From Halobacteriovorax vibrionivorans (GTDB lineage Bacteria > Bdellovibrionota > Bacteriovoracia > Bacteriovoracales > Bacteriovoracaceae), in assembly GCF_003346865.1 (NCBI RefSeq), contig NZ_QDKL01000002.1:62001-126000 (forward strand): a DNA stretch of 64,000 bases, in the 5' to 3' direction. Under the pieces are notes generated by a model. That model did not search any database. It saw only the letters and a program-made list of their open reading frames with translations, and was not told the DNA's origin. The position numbers were made by a program, and so were the translations under genes. Below, piece by piece: positions 1-8,150 of the stretch (within the stretch, counting starts at the first letter, position 1; each line of letters opens with the position of its first letter).

Positions 1-1342
1 GTAAGGCCTTCTTCATTGACTTGTCACCAAGAACAACAATCTTAACTTTATCATATGGAAAGGCTGCATATACTGTTTTTGCGACATCTTCTTGAGAGAT
101 TTTATCAACAGAGCTTGTGTATTCAAGAAAGCGCTTAATATCGACATTTGCATTATCAAGGTTAACTAATTGTCTCATAAAGCTTGATGGCTTTTGGAAT
201 TGAAAAGCAAAACCACCCTTTACGGCCTTTCTTACCTTTTCAATTTCACTCATTGCTATATTCTTTGCTTCAGAATTATCTTTAAGAATCTTTATTACTT
301 CTTGAACCATCTGCCCTACTGTTTCTTCTTTTGTAAAAGTAGAAAGAATTGAGCGTCCATAGTCTTTTTGCATGCCAGCAGTTGCCCAAGCAGAATAAGT
401 TAAGCCTCTTTTTGTTCTAAGCTCTTTAACAAGAATAGAAGTGAATCCACCACCAAGATATTGGGACATAAATTCAAGGTTCTCAAATCCTGGATCTTTA
501 TCTTTTGCCATAAAGATTCCGGCCCTAACTTGTGCTTGATTTGCCTTAGGTACTTCAACAAAGTGGATTACAGGCTTTTGTGGGTCAAATGGCTTTAGCT
601 CCTTAACTTTTGAGTCAAGAGTTCTTGTAAAGCTTGCTTTTGAATTAAATCCACATTCGTTTGTGATAATATTTTTAATATTTAAAACTGTTCTTGGCCC
701 AGTTATATAGACTTTCTTTTTCACATCTTCTCTAAAGTACTTTAGGCGATCTAGAAGATAGCTTCTTCTCATGCGCTTAAGATCACTAAGTCTTCCTTTT
801 ACATCAGAGACGTAAGGAGTTCCTCTTAAGCTAATATCACGAAAAGCCGTTGAGGCAAGGGCCCCAGGATTTGAAACTAAGTTTTGTCTTTGAGCACGTA
901 ATAGCTTCTTTGCCTTTGCAAGTTCCTTTTTTGGATAAACAGCATCCCTAAAAATATGACAGATCTTCTTTGTTGTAGGAATGATATCTTTAGATAGGCC
1001 ATTATACGAATAACTTGAATACTCATGAGTAACATTTGAAGATGTTGAAACACCATAGAATTCGAGATTATCTGCGATCTCATTTAAGCTAAATCGATTA
1101 GTACCACTCTCCAAAAGGTCAAACATCATATTTGTTACACCTTTTGTGCGGCCATCTTTCATTGCTCCATCTGCAAAGAAAATTGTTACATTATAAGTTG
1201 GAAACTTATCATCTTGAATATAAGTGACATCGATATTTTCCCACTTCATTTTCTCAATGCGATCAACTAACTCATTTGCGTAGAGTTGGCCTGCCCCCAA
1301 AAGAAGAGATGTGATTAGAACTTTATTTAAAATATTTTTCAT
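1..1342 (-). CDS. M16-family peptidase-like protein, probably non-catalytic subunit (3' end outside window)
   Basis: The frame is open from an ATG at 1342 leftwards to the window edge, giving 447 visible residues and no stop, so the C-terminus is missing. It starts with an export signal (MKNILNKVLITSLLLGAG, then QLYAN). The first domain has the M16 N-terminal layout (YNVTIFFADGAMKDG) but the zinc motif HxxEH expected next is replaced by NMMFDLLESGT, so zinc hydrolysis is not expected. The second half has the M16 C-terminal pattern, with GGGFTSILVKELRTKRGLTYS matched by position to the family's substrate-binding Arg/Tyr region. It follows the active M16 gene with only 5 nt between them. In M16B enzymes an active and an inactive subunit pair as a heterodimer; that role is inferred here. 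Confidence 0.85.
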   Translation of the reverse strand, partial: MKNILNKVLITSLLLGAGQLYANELVDRIEKMKWENIDVTYIQDDKFPTYNVTIFFADGAMKDGRTKGVTNMMFDLLESGTNRFSLNEIADNLEFYGVSTSSNVTHEYSSYSYNGLSKDIIPTTKKICHIFRDAVYPKKELAKAKKLLRAQRQNLVSNPGALASTAFRDISLRGTPYVSDVKGRLSDLKRMRRSYLLDRLKYFREDVKKKVYITGPRTVLNIKNIITNECGFNSKASFTRTLDSKVKELKPFDPQKPVIHFVEVPKANQAQVRAGIFMAKDKDPGFENLEFMSQYLGGGFTSILVKELRTKRGLTYSAWATAGMQKDYGRSILSTFTKEETVGQMVQEVIKILKDNSEAKNIAMSEIEKVRKAVKGGFAFQFQKPSSFMRQLVNLDNANVDIKRFLEYTSSVDKISQEDVAKTVYAAFPYDKVKIVVLGDKSMKKAL

Positions 1343-1347
1343 ATAAA

Positions 1348-2739
1348 TTACCTTTTATTACGATCCCAAATTGATAAGAAGGCATAGTTATTACCCGAGA
1401 TATAACGCTTACATACGTCTCTCACCTTCTCCACAGTCATTTCATCATAGCTCTTTAGTTGTTTCTTATACTCACGATAATCACCAAAGTAGAATTCAGT
1501 TGAGCCTAAGAAGCTTGCAAGGCCATCATTTGTAGAAATTGCTTGGAAGTATTGCTTTAATAGTAAGTTCTTAGTCTTTTGTACTGAACGAGGTGTAATG
1601 GCCTTTGAGCATGAACGACGTAAACTTTTTAAAAGCTTATTACGACTTGTGCGAATACTAAATTTTGGAAGAATCTCTCCTCCAATAACAAAAACACCAC
1701 CATTCTTTAGGCCGTAATTGAAAGCATAAACGCTTGAAAGACGAGGTCTTTTAGAAACGACAAAGTTTTTAACAAGATAAGAGCTTGTACCAGTTCCTAA
1801 AATATCAGCTAAGAAGTCCAGGGCAAGTGCATCTTCATGAGTTATTGAAACAGCAGGAAATGCTAAACGAAACATTGGATTCTTTGCCTGTCCATTAAGG
1901 CCTTTAATATAAGGAAGCTTTGAAGTGCGCTTATAATTATCAACGTTATCAAGCTTCTCTTTTTTCTTATCAAGGTCACTATTTGTTTTAATCTTTCCAA
2001 TTGTATCCTTAACTTTATCTAGTACCGAAGAAGGATCGATATCACCAACAATGATCATCGTCGCATTATTTGGTGCGTAGAAGTTATGATAAAACTCCAT
2101 CATCTGATCTCTTTTAAGTGCCTTTACGTCTTTTGCATCGCCAATAACAGAGCCTCCATATGGAGTTCCTTTAAAGATCGCCTTCATCATTGCAAGATGA
2201 ATTTTTCCATTTGGCTTATTTTCATAACGCATTTTTCTTTCTTCAAGAACGACTTGTCTTTCTTTTTCAAAAGGAACTTCTTCAAGAACAAGATTTTGCA
2301 TTCTCTCCGCTTCAAGCTCAATCATCTTCTCAACAGTAGAGGCCGCAATATTTTCATAATAAACAGTGTTATCAAATGTCGTATATGCGTTTGAATCACC
2401 ACCGTAAGTTTCAATATAATCTGAGAAATACTCCGCTGGATAATTCTTCGTCTTCTTAAACATCATATGCTCTAGGAAGTGAGTCGCTCCAGTCGTGCCT
2501 ACTTTCTCATATCTTCCACCAACATCGTAGAATGTATAAATTGATGCAATAGGAAGCTTAGAGTCCCGTACTAGAAGTAACTTCAGTCCATTATCTAACG
2601 TATGTTTTTGAATATCGATATTTAACTCTAAGTCACCAAGTCCAATATCTTTATGATTTGTGCCCTGATCCTGCGTCGATGAACACGAGACAAGAAATAA
2701 AAATACCAGGCAGGCAAAGTACTTTGTCGTTTTAAACAT
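1348..2739 (-). CDS. M16-family zinc metallopeptidase, lipoprotein
   Basis: A 463-residue predicted lipoprotein with signal MFKTTKYFACLVFLFLVSC. The Cys lies in a typical lipobox (LVSC), so the enzyme is probably tethered to an envelope membrane on its periplasmic face. The inverted zinc motif HFLEH sits near residues 87-91, and the distal metal glutamate is in ELEAERM about 75 residues later, so this is a catalytic M16 peptidase. I chose the start at 2739 rather than the upstream ATG at 2763 because GGAG lies 5 nt before it and the signal peptide begins there. It is the first gene of a two-gene operon with the inactive M16 partner. Likely role is degradation of peptides or misfolded envelope proteins; the substrate is unknown. 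Confidence 0.9.
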   Translation of the reverse strand: MFKTTKYFACLVFLFLVSCSSTQDQGTNHKDIGLGDLELNIDIQKHTLDNGLKLLLVRDSKLPIASIYTFYDVGGRYEKVGTTGATHFLEHMMFKKTKNYPAEYFSDYIETYGGDSNAYTTFDNTVYYENIAASTVEKMIELEAERMQNLVLEEVPFEKERQVVLEERKMRYENKPNGKIHLAMMKAIFKGTPYGGSVIGDAKDVKALKRDQMMEFYHNFYAPNNATMIIVGDIDPSSVLDKVKDTIGKIKTNSDLDKKKEKLDNVDNYKRTSKLPYIKGLNGQAKNPMFRLAFPAVSITHEDALALDFLADILGTGTSSYLVKNFVVSKRPRLSSVYAFNYGLKNGGVFVIGGEILPKFSIRTSRNKLLKSLRRSCSKAITPRSVQKTKNLLLKQYFQAISTNDGLASFLGSTEFYFGDYREYKKQLKSYDEMTVEKVRDVCKRYISGNNYAFLSIWDRNKR

Positions 2740-2756
2740 TAAATCTCCAATAAAAG

Positions 2757-2785
2757 TTAACATAAGTAGTTTAAAAGCTTATAAT
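2757..2785 (+). promoter_or_regulatory. Sigma-70-type promoter for the hydrolase gene at 2806
   Basis: TTAACA at 2757-2762 (5 of 6 to TTGACA) is separated by 17 nt from a perfect TATAAT at 2780-2785. Transcription would begin near 2792, leaving a leader of only about 14 nt with no clear Shine-Dalgarno sequence. Confidence 0.7.
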
Positions 2786-2796
2786 TTTCATGGCAA
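2768..2796 (-). promoter_or_regulatory. Candidate sigma-70-type promoter for the M16 operon
   Basis: On the minus strand TTGCCA (2796-2791) and TAAACT (2773-2768) are 17 nt apart, matching 5 of 6 and 4 of 6 consensus bases. It interlocks with the plus-strand promoter, so the two would compete for polymerase. Confidence 0.4.
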
Positions 2797-2805
2797 TATA
2801 TACTT

Positions 2806-3594
2806 ATGAATTTATCAATCACATTTCTAGGAACAGGAACAAGTACAGGCATCCCAATGTTAGGATGTAATTGCAAAGTATGTACAAGTTCAAATCCATT
2901 TAATAAGCGTCTTCGCACTTCTTTTCTCTTGCAAACGAAAAAGACGACTATCGTCTTTGACACTGGTCCCGACCTAAGGACTCAACTATTAAGAGAGAAC
3001 GTCCAAGATGTTAATGGTGTTATTATATCTCACCCTCATGCTGATCACCTCAACGGGATTGATGATATAAGGCCATTCACATTCAATCATCCAATCAACC
3101 TCTACACATCAAGTGATTGTGCAAGAGTTATCCATGAACGATTTGGCTATATCTTTGGAAGTAATAAGGGGCATATCGGCTCAAGTCCCAGACTCTTAAT
3201 GAATGAGATCAATATTAATGAAAAGATGAAAATTTGTGAGCTAGAATGTGAGTTCCTTCAGCTTCCCCACGGAAATGGAACTTCATTAGGTTTATTAACG
3301 GATAAGCTTGCTATAATTTCAGATTGTCATGAGATTGCGGACCAGACACTTTTAAAGCTTAAAAACTCAAACCTTGATGCGCTTATTATAGATTGTGTTC
3401 GAGAAGAGCCTCACCGCAGTCACCTAAACGTGGAGAAGTGCTTCTCATATATCAAAGAAATTGGCGCAAAGCAGAGTTTTCTCACTCATATGGGACATGA
3501 ATTGGCCCATGACTCACTGCAAGCTAAGTGTCATGAGCATTTTCCTACAAAAAATGTCAAAGTGGCCTATGACGGCATGAAATTCGATGTTTAA
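2806..3594 (+). CDS. Metallo-beta-lactamase-fold hydrolase, PhnP-like
   Basis: A 262-residue cytoplasmic protein with no signal peptide. The N-terminus (LGTGTSTGIPMLGCNCKVC) is characteristic of the PhnP/MBL phosphodiesterase group, where the cysteines may hold a structural metal. The dinuclear metal motif HxHxDH is present as HPHADH around residue 76, followed by NGIDDIRPF, and later metal ligands are seen in SDCH and in THMGHELAHD near the C-terminus. The fold and metal chemistry are well supported. The substrate is not: PhnP cleaves cyclic phosphodiesters in phosphonate breakdown, but no phn genes lie nearby, so a housekeeping phosphodiesterase role is equally possible. It is divergent from the M16 operon, with ald downstream. 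Confidence 0.85.
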   Translation: MNLSITFLGTGTSTGIPMLGCNCKVCTSSNPFNKRLRTSFLLQTKKTTIVFDTGPDLRTQLLRENVQDVNGVIISHPHADHLNGIDDIRPFTFNHPINLYTSSDCARVIHERFGYIFGSNKGHIGSSPRLLMNEININEKMKICELECEFLQLPHGNGTSLGLLTDKLAIISDCHEIADQTLLKLKNSNLDALIIDCVREEPHRSHLNVEKCFSYIKEIGAKQSFLTHMGHELAHDSLQAKCHEHFPTKNVKVAYDGMKFDV

Positions 3595-3682
3595 ATTATT
3601 GTAATTGCACGTTAAAAACATTATATATTTTAAACTATTTATAAGATTTATTATTACGCCTTTAGCTTTGATGGAGATTAGT

Positions 3683-4792
3683 ATGATTATTGGTGTTCCT
3701 AAGGAAATTAAAAATAATGAAAACCGTGTAGGTCTAGTTCCAGGTGGTGTTAGACAACTAGTTCACGACGGTCACGAAGTGTACGTAGAAACAAATGCTG
3801 GTTATGGAATTGGTATTAGCGATGAAGACTTCATCCAAGCAGGTGCTAAGATTCTTGGCTCACTTGAAGATGTATTTGCTAAGTCGACAATGATCATCAA
3901 AGTAAAAGAGCCACAAGCTAGAGAGATTGCTCTTTTAAAGCCACATCATATTCTTTACACATACCTTCACCTTGCTGCAGATGAGCCACAGACTCGTGGC
4001 CTAATGGAATCAGGATCAACATCTATTGCATATGAAACAATCCAACCAGCAGACGGATCACTTCCACTTCTTACACCTATGTCAGAGGTTGCGGGAAGAA
4101 TGGCAACGCAAATTGGTGCTGCTTACCTTCAAATTGATCATGGTGGAAAAGGTGTTCTTCTAGGTGGTGTACCGGGTACAAGAAGAGCAAAGGTTACTGT
4201 TATTGGTTGTGGTGTTGCCGGAACAAATGCAATTAAGATGGCCATGGGAATGGGTGCAGATGTAACTGCAATTGACCTTTCAACAAAACGTCTTGCTGAA
4301 CTTGATGACTTATTTGATAACAGAATTACAACTCTATTCTCAAATATTGAAAATATTGAAACGACTGTACAAGAGTCAGATCTTGTTATTGGAGCAGTTC
4401 TTGTTCCAGGTGCAAAAGCGCCAAAGCTTGTTACAAGAGATATGATTGCAAAAATGGAAAAAGGTTCTGTTGTTGTTGATATTGCAGTAGATCAAGGTGG
4501 ATGTATCGAGACATGTAAGCCAACAACTCACCAAGACCCTACTTTCCTAGTAGATGGTGTTGTTCATTACTGTGTTGCCAATATGCCAGGTGCCGTTGCT
4601 AAGACTTCAACATTTGCACTTACAAACGTTACACTAAAGTATGCTCGTATGATTGCAAAATACGGTGTCGAAGAAGCGGCCAGAATGGACGCCGCATTCA
4701 AGAAAGGGATCAATATCTACAAAGGTAAACTTGTTTACAAGCAAGTTGCTGACGACCTCAACCTAGAATACACTCCTCTAAATATCGATTAA
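3683..4792 (+). CDS. ald: Alanine dehydrogenase
   Basis: A 369-residue enzyme converting L-alanine, NAD and water to pyruvate, ammonium and NADH. It opens with MIIGVPKEIKNNENRVG, the conserved substrate-site start of the AlaDH/PNT family; the pyruvate-contact lysine lies in IKVKEPQ and the general-base histidine in YLHLAAD. The Rossmann loop is VIGCGVAGTNA, followed by an acidic residue at IDLS that selects NAD over NADP. Length matches the usual 370. The start at 3683 was chosen because GGAG lies 6 nt upstream; the frame is open further upstream to 3605 but that part has no homology. It probably feeds alanine from imported or digested peptides into central metabolism, consistent with the nearby peptidases and Dpp transporter. 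Confidence 0.96.
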   Translation: MIIGVPKEIKNNENRVGLVPGGVRQLVHDGHEVYVETNAGYGIGISDEDFIQAGAKILGSLEDVFAKSTMIIKVKEPQAREIALLKPHHILYTYLHLAADEPQTRGLMESGSTSIAYETIQPADGSLPLLTPMSEVAGRMATQIGAAYLQIDHGGKGVLLGGVPGTRRAKVTVIGCGVAGTNAIKMAMGMGADVTAIDLSTKRLAELDDLFDNRITTLFSNIENIETTVQESDLVIGAVLVPGAKAPKLVTRDMIAKMEKGSVVVDIAVDQGGCIETCKPTTHQDPTFLVDGVVHYCVANMPGAVAKTSTFALTNVTLKYARMIAKYGVEEAARMDAAFKKGINIYKGKLVYKQVADDLNLEYTPLNID

Positions 4793-4798
4793 ATATGA

Positions 4799-4826
4799 TA
4801 TGGCCCCCAAAGTGGGGCCATTTTCT
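4799..4826 (+). terminator. Intrinsic terminator of ald
   Basis: TGGCCCC (4801-4807) pairs with GGGGCCA (4814-4820), followed by TTTTCTT, 8 nt after the ald stop codon. Confidence 0.85.
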
Positions 4827-4987
4827 TACCAAAACCATCAACTTTTTCAAAAAAACCCGCTAATACACAGTCAAAGATCTTACATTACCTTACAATTATA
4901 GAGTTGAGCTAAATTAATTTCATTATATTTTTCAATTTTAATAGATTCTCGCTAAAAGTTACTTACTAATTCTTTTAAGGGGGAGAA

Positions 4988-6226
4988 ATGTCTAAGTTTT
5001 TGAAAAGCATCATGCTTGTTTTAATCGCACTCACTGCGAATGCTAGTGAGAACCAATTAAACTTCTCATTTAACGGTGGACAAAATGATGTCCAAGTACT
5101 TGCCAAAGAAATTGAAGTAACAAAGTACAAGCAAGAGTCCTATGAAGGTACTTGCTACAATCAAGTTCCATATCAAGATGAAGAATGTGGGTATGAAACA
5201 AAGTATCGTCAAGAATGTAGTTACCGTACGGGACGAAATGTATGCCACACAGAATACGAAAGACAATGTCGTTATGAAACGAAGTACCGTCAAAGATGTA
5301 CAACTGGCCCATCAAGACAAGTTTGTCGTGATGTTCCGGGACAAAGAATTTGTCGCGATGTAAACGGACGTCGTGTATGTAACCAAAGACCTGGTCGTCG
5401 CGTTTGTGAAACCAAGCCAGGACGCCAGACATGTCGTCGCGAGCCATACCAAGATCGCGTATGTAACTCAAGACCAGTTCAGCGTTGTGTATGGGAGCCA
5501 GGAAGAAATATCTGTCGTGACGTTCCTTACCAAGACTACGTATGTCGTACAGTAACAAAGTATCGTTCAGAGCCATACTCTTGTACTAAGCAACGTACAG
5601 TAGCTTACAAAGACACAGAAAATGTAACTCATAAAGTAAAAGTAGAATATATTGGAGCAATTGATAAGGCAGATGCAAACTTTGAACTAAGCTTTGCAAA
5701 TGAAATGAAGAGCTTCCAAACTGTTGTAGAAAACCTTAACGAAGAATCAACTCAGATCAACTTCCAGGTAACTGACTTTAATGAGGTTCAAGACTATAAC
5801 TATGAATCAACTCTTAAAGTAGAATTCTTTGACCTTGATAAGGCACGTGCACCGATCCTTGTTGAGCCAAAGAAGGTTGAAGTTAGCAAAAAAGGTAAAT
5901 TTGAATTAGAAGTATCAAATCTTGAAGGTGTTGAATCTTTAAAAACTGAAATCGTAATCTACGACAAAGAAAAGAAGAAACTACACTTTAAGAAGACACT
6001 TGAGCTGCTCTCTTTTAAAAAGACTCAACTTAGTAACGGTAATATCCTTCTTACAGGTGAACTTAAAGAGCACGGATTTGAAAAGATTAAGAAGACACTT
6101 TTTGGTCCATTTGAAAAAGCTCGTAAACTAAAGGTAACACTGACAATCTTCCCACTGGACTCAACTGTTCCAGGACAAGAATTAAAGTCAGTTACACATA
6201 CTTTAAATACAGAAGCTGAACTTTAA
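4988..6226 (+). CDS. Secreted protein with a Cys/Arg-rich tandem-repeat region
   Basis: A 412-residue protein I cannot assign to a family. It begins with a signal peptide (MSKFLKSIMLVLIALTANAS). Residues about 55 to 205 hold sixteen cysteines spaced 8 to 13 residues apart, most often exactly 9, in degenerate units like CRDVPGQRI and CNQRPGRRV with frequent Arg, Tyr and Gln. The rest, about 210 to 412, has no cysteine and looks beta-rich and lysine-rich. An even number of regularly spaced cysteines in an exported protein suggests disulfide-stapled repeats or metal binding, and DsbD is encoded at 53.7 kb. A strong Shine-Dalgarno (GGGGGAG) precedes the ATG, and the gene stands alone between terminators. 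Repeat bias leaves long open frames on the other strand; those are artefacts. Confidence 0.85.
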   Translation: MSKFLKSIMLVLIALTANASENQLNFSFNGGQNDVQVLAKEIEVTKYKQESYEGTCYNQVPYQDEECGYETKYRQECSYRTGRNVCHTEYERQCRYETKYRQRCTTGPSRQVCRDVPGQRICRDVNGRRVCNQRPGRRVCETKPGRQTCRREPYQDRVCNSRPVQRCVWEPGRNICRDVPYQDYVCRTVTKYRSEPYSCTKQRTVAYKDTENVTHKVKVEYIGAIDKADANFELSFANEMKSFQTVVENLNEESTQINFQVTDFNEVQDYNYESTLKVEFFDLDKARAPILVEPKKVEVSKKGKFELEVSNLEGVESLKTEIVIYDKEKKKLHFKKTLELLSFKKTQLSNGNILLTGELKEHGFEKIKKTLFGPFEKARKLKVTLTIFPLDSTVPGQELKSVTHTLNTEAEL

Positions 6227-6234
6227 AAAGTATT

Positions 6235-6265
6235 AGACCTTAAGCACACACTTAAGGTCTTCATT
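6235..6265 (+). terminator. Intrinsic terminator of the Cys-rich protein gene
   Basis: AGACCTTAAG (6235-6244), loop CACACA, CTTAAGGTCT (6251-6260), then TCATT. Perfect 10-bp stem 9 nt after the stop codon, with a weak T tract. Confidence 0.75.
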
Positions 6266-6312
6266 CAATTGTAGGGGATTGTTTGAAGACCACGATAATA
6301 CAATGAGAATAT

Positions 6313-6347
6313 GCAGGCCTATGTCACTGACAAGGCCTGCTTTTTTT
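6313..6347 (+). terminator. Second intrinsic terminator
   Basis: GCAGGCCT (6313-6320) pairs with AGGCCTGC (6333-6340), followed by seven T. It is 50 nt beyond the first terminator, so it is either a backup or the end of a small unannotated transcript. Confidence 0.85.
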
Positions 6348-6441
6348 CATTTCTATACTCGTTTCTTCCTTTTAACTTGTTGTGTCTCTCACAACTCTCC
6401 AAATCAATGAATATTAAAGAAAAGCTTAATAAAGCGAGAGT

Positions 6442-6482
6442 GATCCGTAGCGTTGTTTACGATAGATAAAATGCTACGTATC
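6442..6482 (+). promoter_or_regulatory. Imperfect inverted repeat upstream of dppA
   Basis: GATCCGTAGC (6442-6451) and GCTACGTATC (6473-6482) are inverted copies with one mismatch, 21 nt apart and ending 54 nt before dppA. It may be an operator or a leader hairpin; no known regulator site was recognised. Confidence 0.4.
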
Positions 6483-6535
6483 ATTTTTAAATAAGAAATA
6501 TAGAAGAATCAAATAAGACATTCAGGGAGAAGTTA

Positions 6536-8137
6536 ATGTTTAAGAAGTTAGTGGCCTTTTCACTTATGGGCCTATTAGTTGTCTCATGCACTGGAAATGG
6601 TGGAGCAAAGAAGAACACTTTTGTATATTGTTCAGAAGGATCCCCTTCAGGATTTAACCCACAATTTTTAACAGATGGCCCATCTCATAATGCAGCAGCT
6701 TACCCACTTTATAATCGTCTTGTAAGCTTTGAAACTGGAAGTACAAATATAATTCCTTCTCTATCTGAGAGCTGGACGGTCTCTGATGATCAACTAACTT
6801 ACACATTCAACATTAGAAAAGGTGTAAAATTTCATACAACTAAATACTTCAAGCCAACAAGAGAGCTAGATGCCAGTGATGTTGTATGGTCATTTAACCG
6901 AATGTACAAAAAAGATCACCCATATAACAAAGTTAGTGGTGGTATCTATGAGTATTGGGACGGCATGGGAATGTCTAATATCATCAAAGAAATTAAGCAA
7001 ACTGATAAGTACCAAGTACAGATTCGACTTCATTATCCAGAGGCTCCCCTACTTGCAAATATGGCCATGGCCTTTACAAGTGTCCTCTCGCGAGAATACG
7101 GAGAGAAGATGCTAGCAGCAAAAACTCCAGAGGAGTTTGACCGCAAACCAGTAGGAACAGGGCCATTTATTTTTAGTTCATATCAAAAAGATACAATGAT
7201 TCGCTACACCGCCAACAAAGACTACTTTAATGGTGTACCTAAAATTAAGAGAATGGTTTTTTCAATTATTCCTGATCCATCTGTTAGAACACAGAAGCTT
7301 GTGGCCGGTGAATGTCATCTGGCCACTCAACCAGCTCCAACAGATATTGCAGCACTTAAGGCCAATAAAGAGATTACTGTCCTTGATGGGCCTGGTTTAA
7401 ACGTAGCCTATCTTGCAATGAATACAGAAAAAAAGCCATTTGATAATATTCATGTAAGACGTGCAATTAACTTTGCTCTTAATCGTAGTGCATATATTGA
7501 TCCTATTTATTTAGGCTTTGCTACAATTGCAAAGAATCCAATGCCTCCTACAATCTGGGGATATAACGATGATATTTCCGCTTCAGAATACAATATCAAA
7601 AAGGCAAAAGAAGAGTTAAAGAAAGCTGGCCTTCCAAATGGTTTTGAAACAACAATCTGGACTCTCCCTGTTTCACGTCCATATAACCCTAACGGAAAAA
7701 AGATGGGAGAACTTATGCAAGAGGATCTAGCAAAAGTTGGGATCAAGGTTGAGCTTGTGTCTTATGATTGGCCAACATATTTGAAGAAGGCCCATGCTGG
7801 AGAACACTCACTAATTCAAATGGGTTGGACCGGAGATAATGGTGACCCAGATAATTTCCTCTATATGCTACTAAGTTGTGAAGGCGCTAAGGCCGGATCA
7901 AATTATGCTAATTGGTGTAATGAAGACTACGATCGTCAAGTGATCATGGCCAAGCGATTAAGTGATCGCAAGAAGCGTGCAAAGTACTATCAAAAAGCAC
8001 AAGAAGTCTTTAATAAGGACCTTCCTTGGATTCCACTCTTTCACTCAACAGTTCATCGAGCAATGAGAAGTAATGTGAAAGGATTTAAGATTCATCCACT
8101 TGGAAATGACATCTTTACAAATATTTCAATCGAGTAA
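6536..8137 (+). CDS. dppA: Dipeptide/oligopeptide ABC transporter, substrate-binding lipoprotein
   Basis: A 533-residue family-5 solute-binding protein with signal and lipobox (MFKKLVAFSLMGLLVVSC), so lipid-anchored in the periplasm. The mature start (GSPSGFNPQFLTDGPSHNAA, then PLYNRLV) and the segment FKPTRELDASDVVWSFNRM closely resemble E. coli DppA as I remember it, which favours dipeptide over heme or nickel substrates. The C-terminal region DNGDPDNFLYMLLSC is also typical. GGGAG precedes the ATG. It is followed after 13 nt by the permease gene and heads a complete five-gene operon. Substrate specificity is inferred from similarity. Confidence 0.92.
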   Translation: MFKKLVAFSLMGLLVVSCTGNGGAKKNTFVYCSEGSPSGFNPQFLTDGPSHNAAAYPLYNRLVSFETGSTNIIPSLSESWTVSDDQLTYTFNIRKGVKFHTTKYFKPTRELDASDVVWSFNRMYKKDHPYNKVSGGIYEYWDGMGMSNIIKEIKQTDKYQVQIRLHYPEAPLLANMAMAFTSVLSREYGEKMLAAKTPEEFDRKPVGTGPFIFSSYQKDTMIRYTANKDYFNGVPKIKRMVFSIIPDPSVRTQKLVAGECHLATQPAPTDIAALKANKEITVLDGPGLNVAYLAMNTEKKPFDNIHVRRAINFALNRSAYIDPIYLGFATIAKNPMPPTIWGYNDDISASEYNIKKAKEELKKAGLPNGFETTIWTLPVSRPYNPNGKKMGELMQEDLAKVGIKVELVSYDWPTYLKKAHAGEHSLIQMGWTGDNGDPDNFLYMLLSCEGAKAGSNYANWCNEDYDRQVIMAKRLSDRKKRAKYYQKAQEVFNKDLPWIPLFHSTVHRAMRSNVKGFKIHPLGNDIFTNISIE

Positions 8138-8150
8138 GTAATTTAATTAT

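Larger units (their letters stand above)
6227..6535 (+). other. 309-bp intergenic region before the Dpp operon
   Basis: It holds two successive intrinsic terminators (6235-6265 and 6313-6347) and an imperfect inverted repeat at 6442-6482, listed separately. The 50 nt between the terminators could encode a short terminated transcript, but I see no convincing promoter. No open frame is supported. Confidence 0.6.

Noticed and set aside
2757..2963. Minus-strand short frame overlapping the metallo-hydrolase start.
   Set aside because: Shadow of the plus-strand coding sequence with no signal or ribosome site.
3605..3682. Upstream extension of alanine dehydrogenase from a TTG.
   Set aside because: The extra residues are absent from the family, and GGAG sits correctly before 3683.
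5070..5576. Long minus-strand frame within the Cys-rich protein gene.
   Set aside because: A by-product of biased codons in the repeat; the plus-strand gene has a signal peptide and strong ribosome site.
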